A stretch of DNA of 64,000 nt from Sphingomonas jejuensis (lineage in GTDB: Bacteria > Pseudomonadota > Alphaproteobacteria > Sphingomonadales > Sphingomonadaceae). Positions 1 through 8,958 of the stretch are shown here, piece after piece. The position numbers were made by a program, and so were the translations under genes. The DNA is taken from NCBI RefSeq assembly GCF_011927695.1, contig NZ_JAATJE010000002.1:420001-484000 (forward strand). Direction: 5' to 3'. Each line of letters begins with the position of its first letter. The stretch's first letter is position 1. Under the pieces are notes generated by a model. The model was not told where the DNA came from, did no database searches, and saw nothing but the letters and a program-made list of their open reading frames with translations.

Positions 1-1341
1 CTTGCCGCAGGTGCCCACCCCTTCGTCCAGCGCCGGGTCGTTGCCGATGCCCATCACCTGGGTCAGAACGCTCGGCCCGTCGCCGATCAGGGTCGCGCCC
101 TTGATCGGTGCGCCGATCTTGCCGCCTTCGACGCGGTAGGCTTCGGTGCAGGTGAAGGTGAACTTGCCCGACACGATGTCGACCTGCCCGCCGCCGAAGC
201 TCTTGGCGTAGATGCCGTCCCCCATGCGGGCCAGAAGCTCCGCCGGGTCGTCCTTGCCGCCCGTCATGAAGGTGTTGGTCATCCGCGGCATGGGTGCGTG
301 GGCATAGCTTTGGCGGCGACCGTTGCCGGTCGGCTTGACGCCCATCAGCCGCGCGTTCAGCCGGTCCTGCATATAGCCCACGAGCACGCCGTCCCTGATC
401 AGCACGGTTTCCTCGGTCGGCGTGCCTTCGTCGTCGATCGACAGCGATCCGCGACGTCCCTCGAGCGATCCGTCGTCCACCACCGTCACGCCGGGCGCGG
501 CGACGCGGTCGCCGATGCGACCGGAAAAGGCCGACGTGCCCTTGCGGTTGAAATCGCCCTCTAGCCCGTGGCCGATTGCCTCGTGCAGCAGGATGCCGGG
601 CCAGCCCGGCCCGAGCAGCACCGTGCGTTCGCCGGCGGGAGCGGGGACGGTATCCAGGTTGACCAGCGCCTGCGCCAGCGCCTGGTCGATGCCGCGGTTC
701 CAGGTCTCCGGATCAAGCAGCCGGTCGTAGAGCATGCGCCCGCCAGTCCCGAAGCTGCCGGTCTCCCGTCGGCCGTTCTGTTCGACGACGATGCCGATGT
801 TGAGGCGCACGAGCGGACGGACGTCGGTCGCGACAAAGCCGTCGGCACGCACCACCTCCACCACCGACCAGCTGCCGAGCAGACTGGCCGAGACCTGCCG
901 CACCCGCGGATCGCGCGCGCGCGCGGCTGCATCGATCTCGCCCAGCAGCCGGACCTTGGTTTCGAACGGCACGGCCGAAAGCGGATCGGCATCGGTGTAG
1001 AGATGGCGGTTGCTTCGCCGCGGCGCGGCCGCAGGGGTGCTGCCCGACGGGTCGAGCAGCCGCATGGTTTCGGTCGCGCGCTGGATCGCCGGCGCGTCGA
1101 TCGAGCTGGCATGCGCATAGGCGGTGGTGGTGCCGCTGACCCCGCGCAGGCCGAAGCCGCGGTCGACGGAGTAATCCGCCGTCTTCAACCGGCCATCGTC
1201 AAAGGCCAGGCTTTCCGCCTGGCTGTGCTGCAGGAACAGCTCGCCGTCATCGAGATGACCGATCGCGCCGCGCGCCAGCCGGAGCGCGTCGGCCGGGTCG
1301 ATGTCGCGGTAGAGGAGCGACCGGGGCGCCGCGGCCGCCAC
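1..1341 (-). CDS. tldD: TldD metalloprotease, C-terminus cut by window edge
   Basis: TldD is the catalytic partner of PmbA/TldE, a zinc protease that degrades unfolded peptides and matures modified peptides in the cytoplasm. The 447 residues present contain the hallmark HEAIGH (HExxxH) motif near residue 255, followed by the usual glycine-rich and GGK-type segments. The family is about 475-480 residues, so roughly 30 C-terminal residues lie outside the window. I start it at a GTG two bases after the stop of the upstream zinc-finger gene, because no in-frame ATG precedes the conserved 'SLLYRDID' region. The identification is firm; the exact start is moderate. Confidence 0.93.
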   Translation of the reverse strand, partial: MAAAAPRSLLYRDIDPADALRLARGAIGHLDDGELFLQHSQAESLAFDDGRLKTADYSVDRGFGLRGVSGTTTAYAHASSIDAPAIQRATETMRLLDPSGSTPAAAPRRSNRHLYTDADPLSAVPFETKVRLLGEIDAAARARDPRVRQVSASLLGSWSVVEVVRADGFVATDVRPLVRLNIGIVVEQNGRRETGSFGTGGRMLYDRLLDPETWNRGIDQALAQALVNLDTVPAPAGERTVLLGPGWPGILLHEAIGHGLEGDFNRKGTSAFSGRIGDRVAAPGVTVVDDGSLEGRRGSLSIDDEGTPTEETVLIRDGVLVGYMQDRLNARLMGVKPTGNGRRQSYAHAPMPRMTNTFMTGGKDDPAELLARMGDGIYAKSFGGGQVDIVSGKFTFTCTEAYRVEGGKIGAPIKGATLIGDGPSVLTQVMGIGNDPALDEGVGTCGK

Positions 1342-1343
1342 CG

Positions 1344-1541
1344 TCAGGCGACCTCGCCCCGGTCCGCCGGCCCGCCCGCAAGAATGAAGCGGCGGTCGCA
1401 ATAGCCGCAATCGACGACGCCGTCGGCGCCCATCTGCAGCCACACGCGCGGATGGCCCAGCGCGGGGGCGATATCGCCCGCGCCGTCGCAGGCGATGCGG
1501 GTCTGGTCGACACGGATGATTTCGGGTTGAGGCGCGTTCAT
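1344..1541 (-). CDS. Small zinc-finger (zf-CHCC / NDUFS6-like) protein
   Basis: A 65-residue protein with the pattern of the CHCC zinc-finger family: a Cys near the N-terminus (RIACDG), a His (GHPRVWL) and a CGYC pair near residue 50. In mitochondria the relative NDUFS6 is a complex I accessory subunit. Bacterial members are short stand-alone proteins often annotated as zinc-finger domain proteins, and a respiratory role here is inference. The start is the ATG giving MNAPQPEIIR; an upstream in-frame ATG would add 12 unconserved residues. It lies directly upstream of tldD with a two-base gap, so the two are probably co-transcribed. Confidence 0.85.
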   Translation of the reverse strand: MNAPQPEIIRVDQTRIACDGAGDIAPALGHPRVWLQMGADGVVDCGYCDRRFILAGGPADRGEVA

Positions 1542-1577
1542 CTGAGCGGTCCTATCAAGCGCGTGCGGTGGCAGCAA

Positions 1578-2144
1578 TCATCCGAGCAGGTCGATGCAGT
1601 GGCCCGCAAACGCCTGCCCCGTGTCGCGCGGCGGCGGCGGCGTGCTGCCGATCCGCTGGACGCCCTGCACGACATCGATGGCGGCTGCATCAGCCATCAG
1701 CTCGGCAAGATTGGGCGGGATCGACCCTTCGGCAACGCTGCCCCGGGCGCCGGGGGCCTCCACGATCGGCGCGAGCGCGATTTCCGTGGTGCCGATCGCC
1801 AGCCGCATCGGCTCCCCGGTGCGCGACGGCGTGAACCCCGGGACCGCAACCGACAATCGCGCCGGCGTGCCGCCGCAGGTCAGCGTCAGGGAGACGGTGC
1901 CTTCCGGCTCCACCAGTTGCAGGCTGCCATCCGCGTCGCCGGGCACGATGCGCCAGCTGAGCCCCGGCACCGGCTCGGCCGGTTCAGCGGCCAGGTTGGA
2001 CTGGCTTTGCGTCGCGACCTCGGCCGGGATGCCGGCAGCGTTGTTGGTGGTCACGTCGTCGCCACCGCCACAGGCGGGCAGCGCCAGCACGAGGAGGGCG
2101 GCGAGCCCGCGTGACGATCGCCGCTTGGAGCCTGCCTTCGCCAC
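1578..2144 (-). CDS. Conserved hypothetical lipoprotein
   Basis: A 188-residue protein with a basic N-terminus, a hydrophobic stretch and a lipobox (LPAC) at about residues 22-25, followed by GGGDD. It is therefore predicted to be lipid-anchored, probably in the outer membrane, where an acidic residue after the +1 Cys is not immediate. The mature part is Ala/Pro-rich, contains one further Cys in a 'LTCGG' context and ends in a 'FAGHC' segment, compatible with a disulfide. No family recognised. The start is GTG at 2144, preceded by AAGGGGA. It is divergent from the ABC ATPase gene with only 18 bases between the starts, so the promoters must overlap. Confidence 0.7.
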   Translation of the reverse strand: MAKAGSKRRSSRGLAALLVLALPACGGGDDVTTNNAAGIPAEVATQSQSNLAAEPAEPVPGLSWRIVPGDADGSLQLVEPEGTVSLTLTCGGTPARLSVAVPGFTPSRTGEPMRLAIGTTEIALAPIVEAPGARGSVAEGSIPPNLAELMADAAAIDVVQGVQRIGSTPPPPRDTGQAFAGHCIDLLG

Positions 2145-2162
2145 CGCTATTCCCCTTGACCC

Positions 2163-3083
2163 ATGACCGACGTCGCCATTCAGATCGATACGCTTTCGAA
2201 AACATACAAGGGTGGAAAGCGCGCGCTGGACGGTGTGACGTTCGACGTGCCGCGCGGCCAGATCTTCGGGCTGCTGGGTCCGAACGGCGCGGGCAAGTCG
2301 ACGCTGATCAACATCCTGGCCGGGCTGGTGAACCGCACCGGCGGCAGCGCGCGGATCTGGGGGTTCGACATCGGGCAGGACGCCCGCAACGCCAAGGCGT
2401 CGATCGGGATCGTGCCGCAGGAGATCCTGTTCGATCCGTTCTTCACCCCGCGCGAATCGCTGGAGATCCAGGCCGCGCTCTACGGCGTGCCGCGCGACAA
2501 GCGGCGCACCGACGAGCTGCTGGCCGCCGTTCACCTGTCCGACAAGGCGGACGCCTATGCCCGGACCCTGTCCGGCGGCATGAAGCGCCGGCTGCTCGTC
2601 GCCAAGGCGATGGTGCATTCGCCGCCCGTGCTGGTGCTGGACGAGCCCACCGCAGGGGTCGACATCGAGCTTCGCCAGCAGCTGTGGGCCTATGTGCGCG
2701 AGCTGAACGCCGCCGGAGTCACGGTGGTCCTCACCACCCACTATCTGGAGGAGGCCGAGGAACTGTGCGACCGCATCGCGATCATCAACCACGGCCGCCT
2801 GATCGCCAACGAGCCGACCCGCGCCCTGGTCGGGATGGCGCAGGAGAAAATCGTGGAGGTGACGGTGGACCGCGACATCGCGGCCGCCCCGGCCAATGCC
2901 TGCTTCGACAAGGTCCTGTTGAAGGGCAGCCGCGTGCTGGAGATCAGCTACCGCAAGGACCGGGTGAACGCGGGCGAGGTGCTGGCTGCGCTGCAGGGCG
3001 CCGGCCTGGGCATCGTCGACGTGTCCACGAAGGAGGCGGACCTGGAGGACGTCTTCCTGAACCTGACGCGCGCCGCCGCCTGA
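2163..3083 (+). CDS. ABC transporter ATP-binding protein (YadG/CcmA-like)
   Basis: A 306-residue ABC ATPase. Walker A GPNGAGKST spans residues 39-47, the signature LSGGM 136-140, Walker B ends in DE at 160-161, and the switch His is in TTHYLEEAEE. The C-terminal 70 residues form the accessory region common in export-type (ABC-2) ATPases of the YadG/NodI group. No ABC-2 permease gene is adjacent: the next gene downstream is a convergent hypothetical and upstream is the divergent lipoprotein. The partner must lie elsewhere or be missing. The substrate cannot be told. Confidence 0.9.
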   Translation: MTDVAIQIDTLSKTYKGGKRALDGVTFDVPRGQIFGLLGPNGAGKSTLINILAGLVNRTGGSARIWGFDIGQDARNAKASIGIVPQEILFDPFFTPRESLEIQAALYGVPRDKRRTDELLAAVHLSDKADAYARTLSGGMKRRLLVAKAMVHSPPVLVLDEPTAGVDIELRQQLWAYVRELNAAGVTVVLTTHYLEEAEELCDRIAIINHGRLIANEPTRALVGMAQEKIVEVTVDRDIAAAPANACFDKVLLKGSRVLEISYRKDRVNAGEVLAALQGAGLGIVDVSTKEADLEDVFLNLTRAAA

Positions 3084-3097
3084 CGGACACCGCCGCC

Positions 3098-3439
3098 TCA
3101 GCCTGAGTCGGCCACCTGCGTGAGGGCCGCAAGATCGGCGAACAGCACCGGATCGCTGTGCTGGAACCGAAAGCAGGTCCTGCCATGCCGCACGGCCCGC
3201 AGGGCGGGGGACACGGCGGCGTCCAGCCCGTCGTCGCCGTAGAGCGGCATCAGGTGATAGGCGACGCATTCCTCCTTCACGGTCACCGTTCCGAACCAGC
3301 CGAGTTCCCCCGTGCTGCCGTCGACGTCGCATGAGCGGACCACCAGCCGACCGGGCTTGTCGACCGTCACGACCTGTCGGCCGGCAGCCGCCACCATGAT
3401 GGCGCGCAGATCGCTGAAGACCTCGTCGATCGGGTTCAT
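3098..3439 (-). CDS. Conserved hypothetical protein (113 aa)
   Basis: A short cytoplasmic protein with the pattern 'AYHLMPLY...SPALR...CFRF...DPVLFADLAALT', which I recognise from a widespread family of uncharacterised roughly 110-residue bacterial proteins. No signal peptide or membrane segment. It is convergent with the ABC ATPase gene, with a 14-base gap between stops. No function can be assigned. Confidence 0.7.
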   Translation of the reverse strand: MNPIDEVFSDLRAIMVAAAGRQVVTVDKPGRLVVRSCDVDGSTGELGWFGTVTVKEECVAYHLMPLYGDDGLDAAVSPALRAVRHGRTCFRFQHSDPVLFADLAALTQVADSG

Positions 3440-3554
3440 GTCTCCCTCCGCCGAAGCATCATTGTATCAGAAGCCGGTGCGGGCGACTTGCATGGCAAGG
3501 CACGCCACCGGCGGGACGCTGTCCTCCGCCGGCGGATCATGGCAGACGGAACCG

Positions 3555-3656
3555 ATGAACCGACGCTTCCCTCCCCCGCCCGCCGCACCGATCCCCTTCA
3601 AGCCCGACGCGACGGGCCGCAGCGGTGATGGCGTCCGGGAGCACGCACCAGCATGA
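3555..3656 (+). CDS. Candidate 33-residue proline-rich leader ORF of nadB
   Basis: An ATG-initiated reading frame encoding a proline-rich N-terminus (FPPPPAAPIPF) whose TGA overlaps the nadB start codon as ATGA, the arrangement seen in many coupled gene pairs in this window. Nothing else supports translation: there is no clear ribosome-binding site and no known family. It may be a coincidental frame in high-GC DNA. It is listed because no gene otherwise occupies 3440-3652. Confidence 0.25.
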   Translation: MNRRFPPPPAAPIPFKPDATGRSGDGVREHAPA

Positions 3657-5254
3657 CGGACGCGGCGAGCGGGGCATCGTTCGACGTCGTCATCGTCGGA
3701 TCGGGAGCGGCCGGGCTGACGGCGGCGCTGAACCTGGCCGAGCGCTTTCGCGTGGCGGTGCTGGCGAAGGGCGGCCTGTCCGAGGGGTCGACGGCCTGGG
3801 CCCAGGGCGGCATCGCCGCCGTTCTTGAGCCGGGCGACAGCTTCGAGGCGCATATCGAGGACACGATGATCGCCGGTGGTGGCCTCAACGACCGCGAGGT
3901 CGTGGAGCATGTCGTGTCGCGCGCACCGGCGGCGATCGAGCGGCTGGCCGAGCTGGGCGTGCCGTTCAACCTGGGCGAGAACGGCGAGCGCTGGCACCTG
4001 ACGCGTGAGGGCGGGCACAGCCACAGGCGCATCGTGCATGTCGACGACGCGACCGGATGGGCGGTGCAGGCGGCGCTCGAGAAGGCCGCGGTGGCGCATC
4101 CGAACATCACGCTGCTGCCCGATCATGTCGCGATCGACCTTGCCACCGGCCGGCACGGCGAACGCTTTTCAGGCGATGGGCATGTGCGCGGCGTTTATTC
4201 CTTCAACCGCGCCACCAATCATGTCGAACTGACCACCGGGCGCGCGACCATCCTGGCGACGGGCGGAGCGGGCCGTGCCTATCTCTTCTCAACCGCGCCG
4301 CGGGGCGCCACCGGCGACGGCATCGCCATGGCGTGGCGCGCGGGCGCGCGCGTTTCCAACATGGAATTCATGCAGTTCCATCCGACCTGCCTGTACAATC
4401 TGGAGGTCAAGAACTTCCTCGTCACCGAGGCGGTGCGTGGCGAGGGCGGGCGGCTGATCAACCCGACCACGGGCAAGCGCTTCATGCCTTACTATGACGA
4501 GCGGGCGGAGCTTGCCCCGCGCGACGTGGTGGCGCGGGCGATCGACGCGGAGATCAAGCGGTTCGGCCTCGACTATGTCCATCTGGACATCAGCCACATG
4601 GACGCCGGCTTCGTGCGCGGTCATTTCCCGAACATCAACGACAAGCTGCTGGGCCTGGGCATCGACATCACCGCCCAGCCAATCCCGGTGGTTCCGGCCC
4701 AGCATTATACCTGCGGGGGCGTGGTGGTGGACCTGGAAGGGCGCACGGACCTGCCCGGCCTCTATGCGGCGGGCGAAGTCACCGAATCAGGTCTGCACGG
4801 GGCAAACCGGCTCGCCTCCAACTCGCTGCTGGAATGCTTCGTGTTCGGAGAGGCGGCGGCCGAAAGCATCAAGCAGCGCTGGGACGACCTGCCCGTGCCG
4901 CCGCCGACACGCGCCTGGGACGAAAGCCGCGTCACCGATTCCGACGAGGAAGTGGTGGTGCAGCACAACTGGCGCGAGCTTCGCCGCTTCATGTGGGATT
5001 ATGTCGGCATCGTCCGCACCACCAAGCGGATGGAACGCGCGCGGCGGCGCATCGCCAACCTGCGCGCCGAGGTGGACGATTATTACGGCAACTTCCGCGT
5101 GACGCCCGACCTCATCGAACTGCGCAACCTGATCGAGGTGGCGGACCTGATCGTCCGATCCGCGCTGCACCGGCAGGAAAGCCGGGGTCTGCACTATACG
5201 CTCGACCACCCCGACATGGCGGCGGAGGCAGTCGACACCGTGCTGGTGCCCTGA
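3653..5254 (+). CDS. nadB: L-aspartate oxidase
   Basis: Oxidises L-aspartate to iminoaspartate, the first step of de novo NAD synthesis. The 533-residue protein has the FAD-binding GSGAAG (residues 16-21), the 'GSTAWAQGG' segment typical of NadB/Sdh flavoproteins, the substrate region MQFHPT, and the C-terminal 'GLHGANRLASNSLLE' motif followed by the helical domain. Length matches the family. nadA and nadC are not in the window, so the gene stands apart from the usual nadABC cluster here. Confidence 0.96.
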   Translation: MTDAASGASFDVVIVGSGAAGLTAALNLAERFRVAVLAKGGLSEGSTAWAQGGIAAVLEPGDSFEAHIEDTMIAGGGLNDREVVEHVVSRAPAAIERLAELGVPFNLGENGERWHLTREGGHSHRRIVHVDDATGWAVQAALEKAAVAHPNITLLPDHVAIDLATGRHGERFSGDGHVRGVYSFNRATNHVELTTGRATILATGGAGRAYLFSTAPRGATGDGIAMAWRAGARVSNMEFMQFHPTCLYNLEVKNFLVTEAVRGEGGRLINPTTGKRFMPYYDERAELAPRDVVARAIDAEIKRFGLDYVHLDISHMDAGFVRGHFPNINDKLLGLGIDITAQPIPVVPAQHYTCGGVVVDLEGRTDLPGLYAAGEVTESGLHGANRLASNSLLECFVFGEAAAESIKQRWDDLPVPPPTRAWDESRVTDSDEEVVVQHNWRELRRFMWDYVGIVRTTKRMERARRRIANLRAEVDDYYGNFRVTPDLIELRNLIEVADLIVRSALHRQESRGLHYTLDHPDMAAEAVDTVLVP

Positions 5255-5258
5255 CGGC

Positions 5259-6131
5259 TCAGGCGAGGAAGCCGCGCACCGCCACCGCGAATTCACGCGG
5301 GCGGTCGAGCATCACCATGTGGCCCGCGCCTTCCACGGGCACCAGCCGCCTGTCCGGCGCCCGCGCATAGGCGGCGGCATAGGTGCGGCCCAGCCCGCGG
5401 GGATCCGCCTCGTCGCGCGGTGGCGCGGCATAGACGACGGTGAGCGGGCTCCTGAGACGAGAAAGCTGCGGCCCGAGGTCGGTGGTCGCGAGCTCGTGCA
5501 GCGCATTGGCGGTCACGTCCGGGTTGGTGGCGCCCATGCCGAACCGGCTCATCAGCTGACCGAACATCTGCCGCCCCCCGGGGGTGGCGGTGAACTGCTC
5601 CCGAAGCCGATCGAACAGGCCGTTGGATCCGCCGCTGGCAAAGCCGTAGCCGGTGGCGGGCGCGGGGAGGATGTCGACCACCATCAGCCGCCCGACCGCC
5701 GCCGGCACGCGCGTGGCAAGCATCAGGCCGATGATGCCGCCCATCGAATGGCCGATCACCGCCGGTTGCACGAGCCGCTGGACCTGGATGTAGCGGGCGA
5801 TCTCCGCCGCCACCGGCCCGGCGACCGGGCCGTCGGCGTTCGCGCCCGGCGCGGTGCCACCGAAGCCGTTGATCTGGACCCGGTGGTAGCGGTGGCCGGG
5901 CACGGCGGCGACCAGGCCGTCCCACACGCTGCGCGAGCCGCCGAGGCCGTGGATCAGGATCACGTCTGGGCCCGTGCCGCGCACCTCCACCGACATCCGG
6001 TTGGAGGAAAAGGGCGCGGCGGCGGCGCTATCCGGCAGCAGCGCCCCGCACGCGACCGCGACGCCGGCGGCAGCGGCGGTCCCGATCAGGCGGCGGCGGT
6101 CGATGTTGTCTGTTGCATGCATGCGACGCAT
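5259..6131 (-). CDS. Alpha/beta hydrolase with Tat-type signal
   Basis: A 290-residue hydrolase. The N-terminus has a twin-arginine motif (DRRRLIG, residues 11-17) followed by an Ala-rich hydrophobic segment ending near AAAAPF, so export of the folded enzyme to the periplasm is predicted. The fold is shown by HGLGG (oxyanion region, about 61), the nucleophile elbow GHSMGG (Ser129) and a C-terminal GAGHMV that supplies the catalytic His. Substrate unknown: esterase or lactonase are equally possible. Either Met1 or Met4 may start it. It is convergent with nadB, with a four-base gap. Confidence 0.88.
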   Translation of the reverse strand: MRRMHATDNIDRRRLIGTAAAAGVAVACGALLPDSAAAAPFSSNRMSVEVRGTGPDVILIHGLGGSRSVWDGLVAAVPGHRYHRVQINGFGGTAPGANADGPVAGPVAAEIARYIQVQRLVQPAVIGHSMGGIIGLMLATRVPAAVGRLMVVDILPAPATGYGFASGGSNGLFDRLREQFTATPGGRQMFGQLMSRFGMGATNPDVTANALHELATTDLGPQLSRLRSPLTVVYAAPPRDEADPRGLGRTYAAAYARAPDRRLVPVEGAGHMVMLDRPREFAVAVRGFLA

Positions 6132-6210
6132 CCTGCCCGGTCGCGCTTGAACGGCAGATGATCGGTCCCGCTCGCTGGCAGGAGGGCGTGCGATCCGCTA
6201 TCCGCCATCC

Positions 6211-8958
6211 ATGCCGCACCTCTACCTCGTCGACGGATCGGGTTACATTTTCCGGGCCTATCATCGGCTGCCGCCGCTCACCAACCGGCATGGCGAGCCG
6301 GTAGGCGCGGTCTATGGCTACACCACCATGCTCTGGAAGCTCGCCGACGAGCTGCACGCCGCCGACGGCCCCACGCATATGGCGGTGATCTTCGATGCGT
6401 CGTCGAAGTCTTTCCGCAACGACATGTACGACCAGTACAAGGCGCATCGGCCGCCGCCGCCCGAGGACTTGGTGCCGCAGTTTCCGGTGATCCGCGACGC
6501 CACACGCGCCTTTTCGCTTCCGTGCCTGGAGGAGGAAGGGTTCGAGGCGGACGACCTGATCGCCTCCTATGCCAAGGCGGCACTGGCCGAGGGATGGTCG
6601 GTCACCATCGTGTCGTCGGACAAGGACCTGATGCAGCTGATCGAGCCCGGGCTCGACCTCTACGACACGATGAACAACCGCCGGCTGGGCGCCGAGCATG
6701 TGCAGGAGAAGTTCGGCGTCGGTCCGGACAAGCTGGGCGACGTGCTGGCGCTGATGGGCGACAGCGTCGACAATGTGCCCGGCGTCCCCGGCATCGGCCC
6801 CAAGCGCGCGTCCGAGCTGATCAAGCAGTTCGGCGACGTGGAAGCGGTGATCGCCGCCGCACCCGCGATGAAGCCGTCCAAGATGCGCGACAACCTGCTG
6901 GAGCATGCCGATGCCGCGCGGCTGTCGCGCGAGCTCGTGCGCCTGAAGGACGACATGGCGCTGCCGGCGCCTCTCGACGAGTTCGCGCTGCCCGACAGCG
7001 GCATCCCGGAAGCGCCGTTGCGCGCCTTCCTGGAGCATCATGGCTTCAAGTCCCTGCTGACCAAGCTGAGCCAGGTCGCGGAGCCCACCCCCGACACGCC
7101 CTCGCACCCGGTGTTGCCGCCCGATCCGCCGTGCGATCATGACGCATACCAGACGGTGCTGACGCTCGATGCGCTGGACGAGTGGATCGCCCGCGCCCGC
7201 GCGCAGGGGAGCGTCGCGCTGGACACGGAAACGGACGCGCTGGGATCGGCCAGCGCCAACCTGGTCGGGCTGAGCCTGGCGCTGGGGCCCAACCAGGCCT
7301 GCTATGTCCCGCTGGCCCACAGCGGCGGCGACCTGTTGTCGGACGTGCCGCAACAGATCGACATGGCAGAGGCGCTCGGCCGGCTGAAGCCGCTGTTCGA
7401 GGATCCCGGTGTCCTGAAGGTCGGCCACAACCTCAAATACGACCTCACCGTGCTTGCCCGCCACGGCATCGCGGTCACGCCGATCGACGATTCGATCGTC
7501 ATGAGCTTCGACCTGGATGCCGGACTCCACGGGCACGGGCTGGACGAGCTTGCCGCCACCCATCTTTCGCACAGCTGCATCGCGTTCAAGGACGTGACCG
7601 GGTCGGGCAAGGCGGCGATCGGCTTCCATCAGGTCGCGCTGGACCAGGCGACGCGCTACGCCGCGGAGGACGCCGACGTCGCGTGGCGCCTGTGGCGCCG
7701 CTTCAAGGCCAGGCTGGCGCTGGAGGGAGCGACCCGCGTCTACGAACTGGTCGACCGGCCGCTGGTGCCGGTGATCGCCCGCATGGAAGGCCGCGGGATC
7801 AAGGTCGATGCGGCCAAGCTGGCGCAGCTGTCGGCCGACTTCGGAACGCAGATCGAGGCGCTGGAGGCCGAGGTGCATGCGCTTGCCGGTCAGCCCTTCA
7901 CGATAGGCTCGCCCAAGCAGCTGGGCGACATTCTGTTCGAGAAGCTCGGTCTGAAGGGTGGCCGCAAGGGGAAGTCGGGCGTCTATTCGACCGATGTCAA
8001 CGAGCTGGAGCGGCTGGCGGGCGAGGGCGTGCCGATCGCGCGCAAGGTGCTGGAATGGCGGCAGCTGACCAAGCTGAAGTCGACCTACACCGACTCGCTT
8101 CAGGCAGACATCAATCCGCGGACGGGCCGCGTTCACACCAGCTACTCGCTGACCGGCGCACAGACGGGGCGCCTGTCGTCGAACGACCCCAACCTGCAGA
8201 ACATCCCGATCCGGACGGAGACCGGCCGTCAGATCCGCGACGCCTTCGTAGCGGAGCCGGGTCACCTCATCCTGTCCGCCGACTATTCGCAGATCGAGCT
8301 GCGGCTGGCCGCGCATTTCGCGGACGAGCCCGCGCTGAAGGCAGCCTTCGCCAACGGCGACGACATCCACGCGCTGACCGCGACAGAGCTGTTCGGCGAG
8401 GTCAACCGCGACACGCGCGGGCGTGCCAAGACCATCAACTTCGCGATCCTCTACGGCATCTCGCGCTGGGGGCTGGCTGGGCGGCTGGACGTCACCGCCG
8501 ACGAGGCGCAGGCGATGATCGATCGCTATTTCGACCGTTTCCCGGGCATCAAGACCTATATCGCCGAGACGCTGACGCGCGCCCGCGACACCGGCTACAC
8601 GGAGACGCTTTTCGGCCGGAAGACGCATTTCCCGCGCATCAAGTCCAAGAACCAGGCCGAGCGCGGCGGATCGGAACGCGCCGCCGTCAACGCGCCGATC
8701 CAGGGCACATCGGCCGACATCATCAAGCGCGCCATGGCCCGGATCGAACCCGCGCTTGCCGCCGGCGGCTGCACCCGGACCCACATGCTGCTGCAGGTCC
8801 ACGACGAGCTCGTCTTCGAGGTCGCCGAGGATGAGGTGGAGCGCGCCACGCCCATCATCCGTGAGGTAATGGCGACGGCGGCCGAGCCCTACCTCACGCT
8901 CAACGTGCCGCTGGGCGTCGAGATCGGCACCGGTTCGAGCTGGGGCGCCGCGCATTGA
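6211..8958 (+). CDS. polA: DNA polymerase I
   Basis: Repair and Okazaki-fragment processing polymerase, 915 residues, all three domains present. The 5'-3' exonuclease occupies about 1-290 ([29 protein letters not shown]). The 3'-5' exonuclease is about 310-500 with an intact DxE (ALDTETDAL), so proofreading is probably active. The polymerase domain has motif A ([10 protein letters not shown]), the O-helix region around [11 protein letters not shown], and motif C (QVHDELVFE). The first ATG lies directly before the conserved start of the exonuclease domain. The flippase gene follows with a four-base overlap. Confidence 0.97.
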   Translation: MPHLYLVDGSGYIFRAYHRLPPLTNRHGEPVGAVYGYTTMLWKLADELHAADGPTHMAVIFDASSKSFRNDMYDQYKAHRPPPPEDLVPQFPVIRDATRAFSLPCLEEEGFEADDLIASYAKAALAEGWSVTIVSSDKDLMQLIEPGLDLYDTMNNRRLGAEHVQEKFGVGPDKLGDVLALMGDSVDNVPGVPGIGPKRASELIKQFGDVEAVIAAAPAMKPSKMRDNLLEHADAARLSRELVRLKDDMALPAPLDEFALPDSGIPEAPLRAFLEHHGFKSLLTKLSQVAEPTPDTPSHPVLPPDPPCDHDAYQTVLTLDALDEWIARARAQGSVALDTETDALGSASANLVGLSLALGPNQACYVPLAHSGGDLLSDVPQQIDMAEALGRLKPLFEDPGVLKVGHNLKYDLTVLARHGIAVTPIDDSIVMSFDLDAGLHGHGLDELAATHLSHSCIAFKDVTGSGKAAIGFHQVALDQATRYAAEDADVAWRLWRRFKARLALEGATRVYELVDRPLVPVIARMEGRGIKVDAAKLAQLSADFGTQIEALEAEVHALAGQPFTIGSPKQLGDILFEKLGLKGGRKGKSGVYSTDVNELERLAGEGVPIARKVLEWRQLTKLKSTYTDSLQADINPRTGRVHTSYSLTGAQTGRLSSNDPNLQNIPIRTETGRQIRDAFVAEPGHLILSADYSQIELRLAAHFADEPALKAAFANGDDIHALTATELFGEVNRDTRGRAKTINFAILYGISRWGLAGRLDVTADEAQAMIDRYFDRFPGIKTYIAETLTRARDTGYTETLFGRKTHFPRIKSKNQAERGGSERAAVNAPIQGTSADIIKRAMARIEPALAAGGCTRTHMLLQVHDELVFEVAEDEVERATPIIREVMATAAEPYLTLNVPLGVEIGTGSSWGAAH

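Noticed and set aside
2145-3332. Long upstream extension of the minus-strand lipoprotein frame
   Set aside because: It runs antisense to the ABC ATPase; the GTG with AAGGGGA at 2144 and the lipobox position give a better start.
6028-8955. A 975-residue open frame opposite polA
   Set aside because: It is antisense to a well-supported polA in the mirrored frame typical of GC-rich DNA and has no domain signature.
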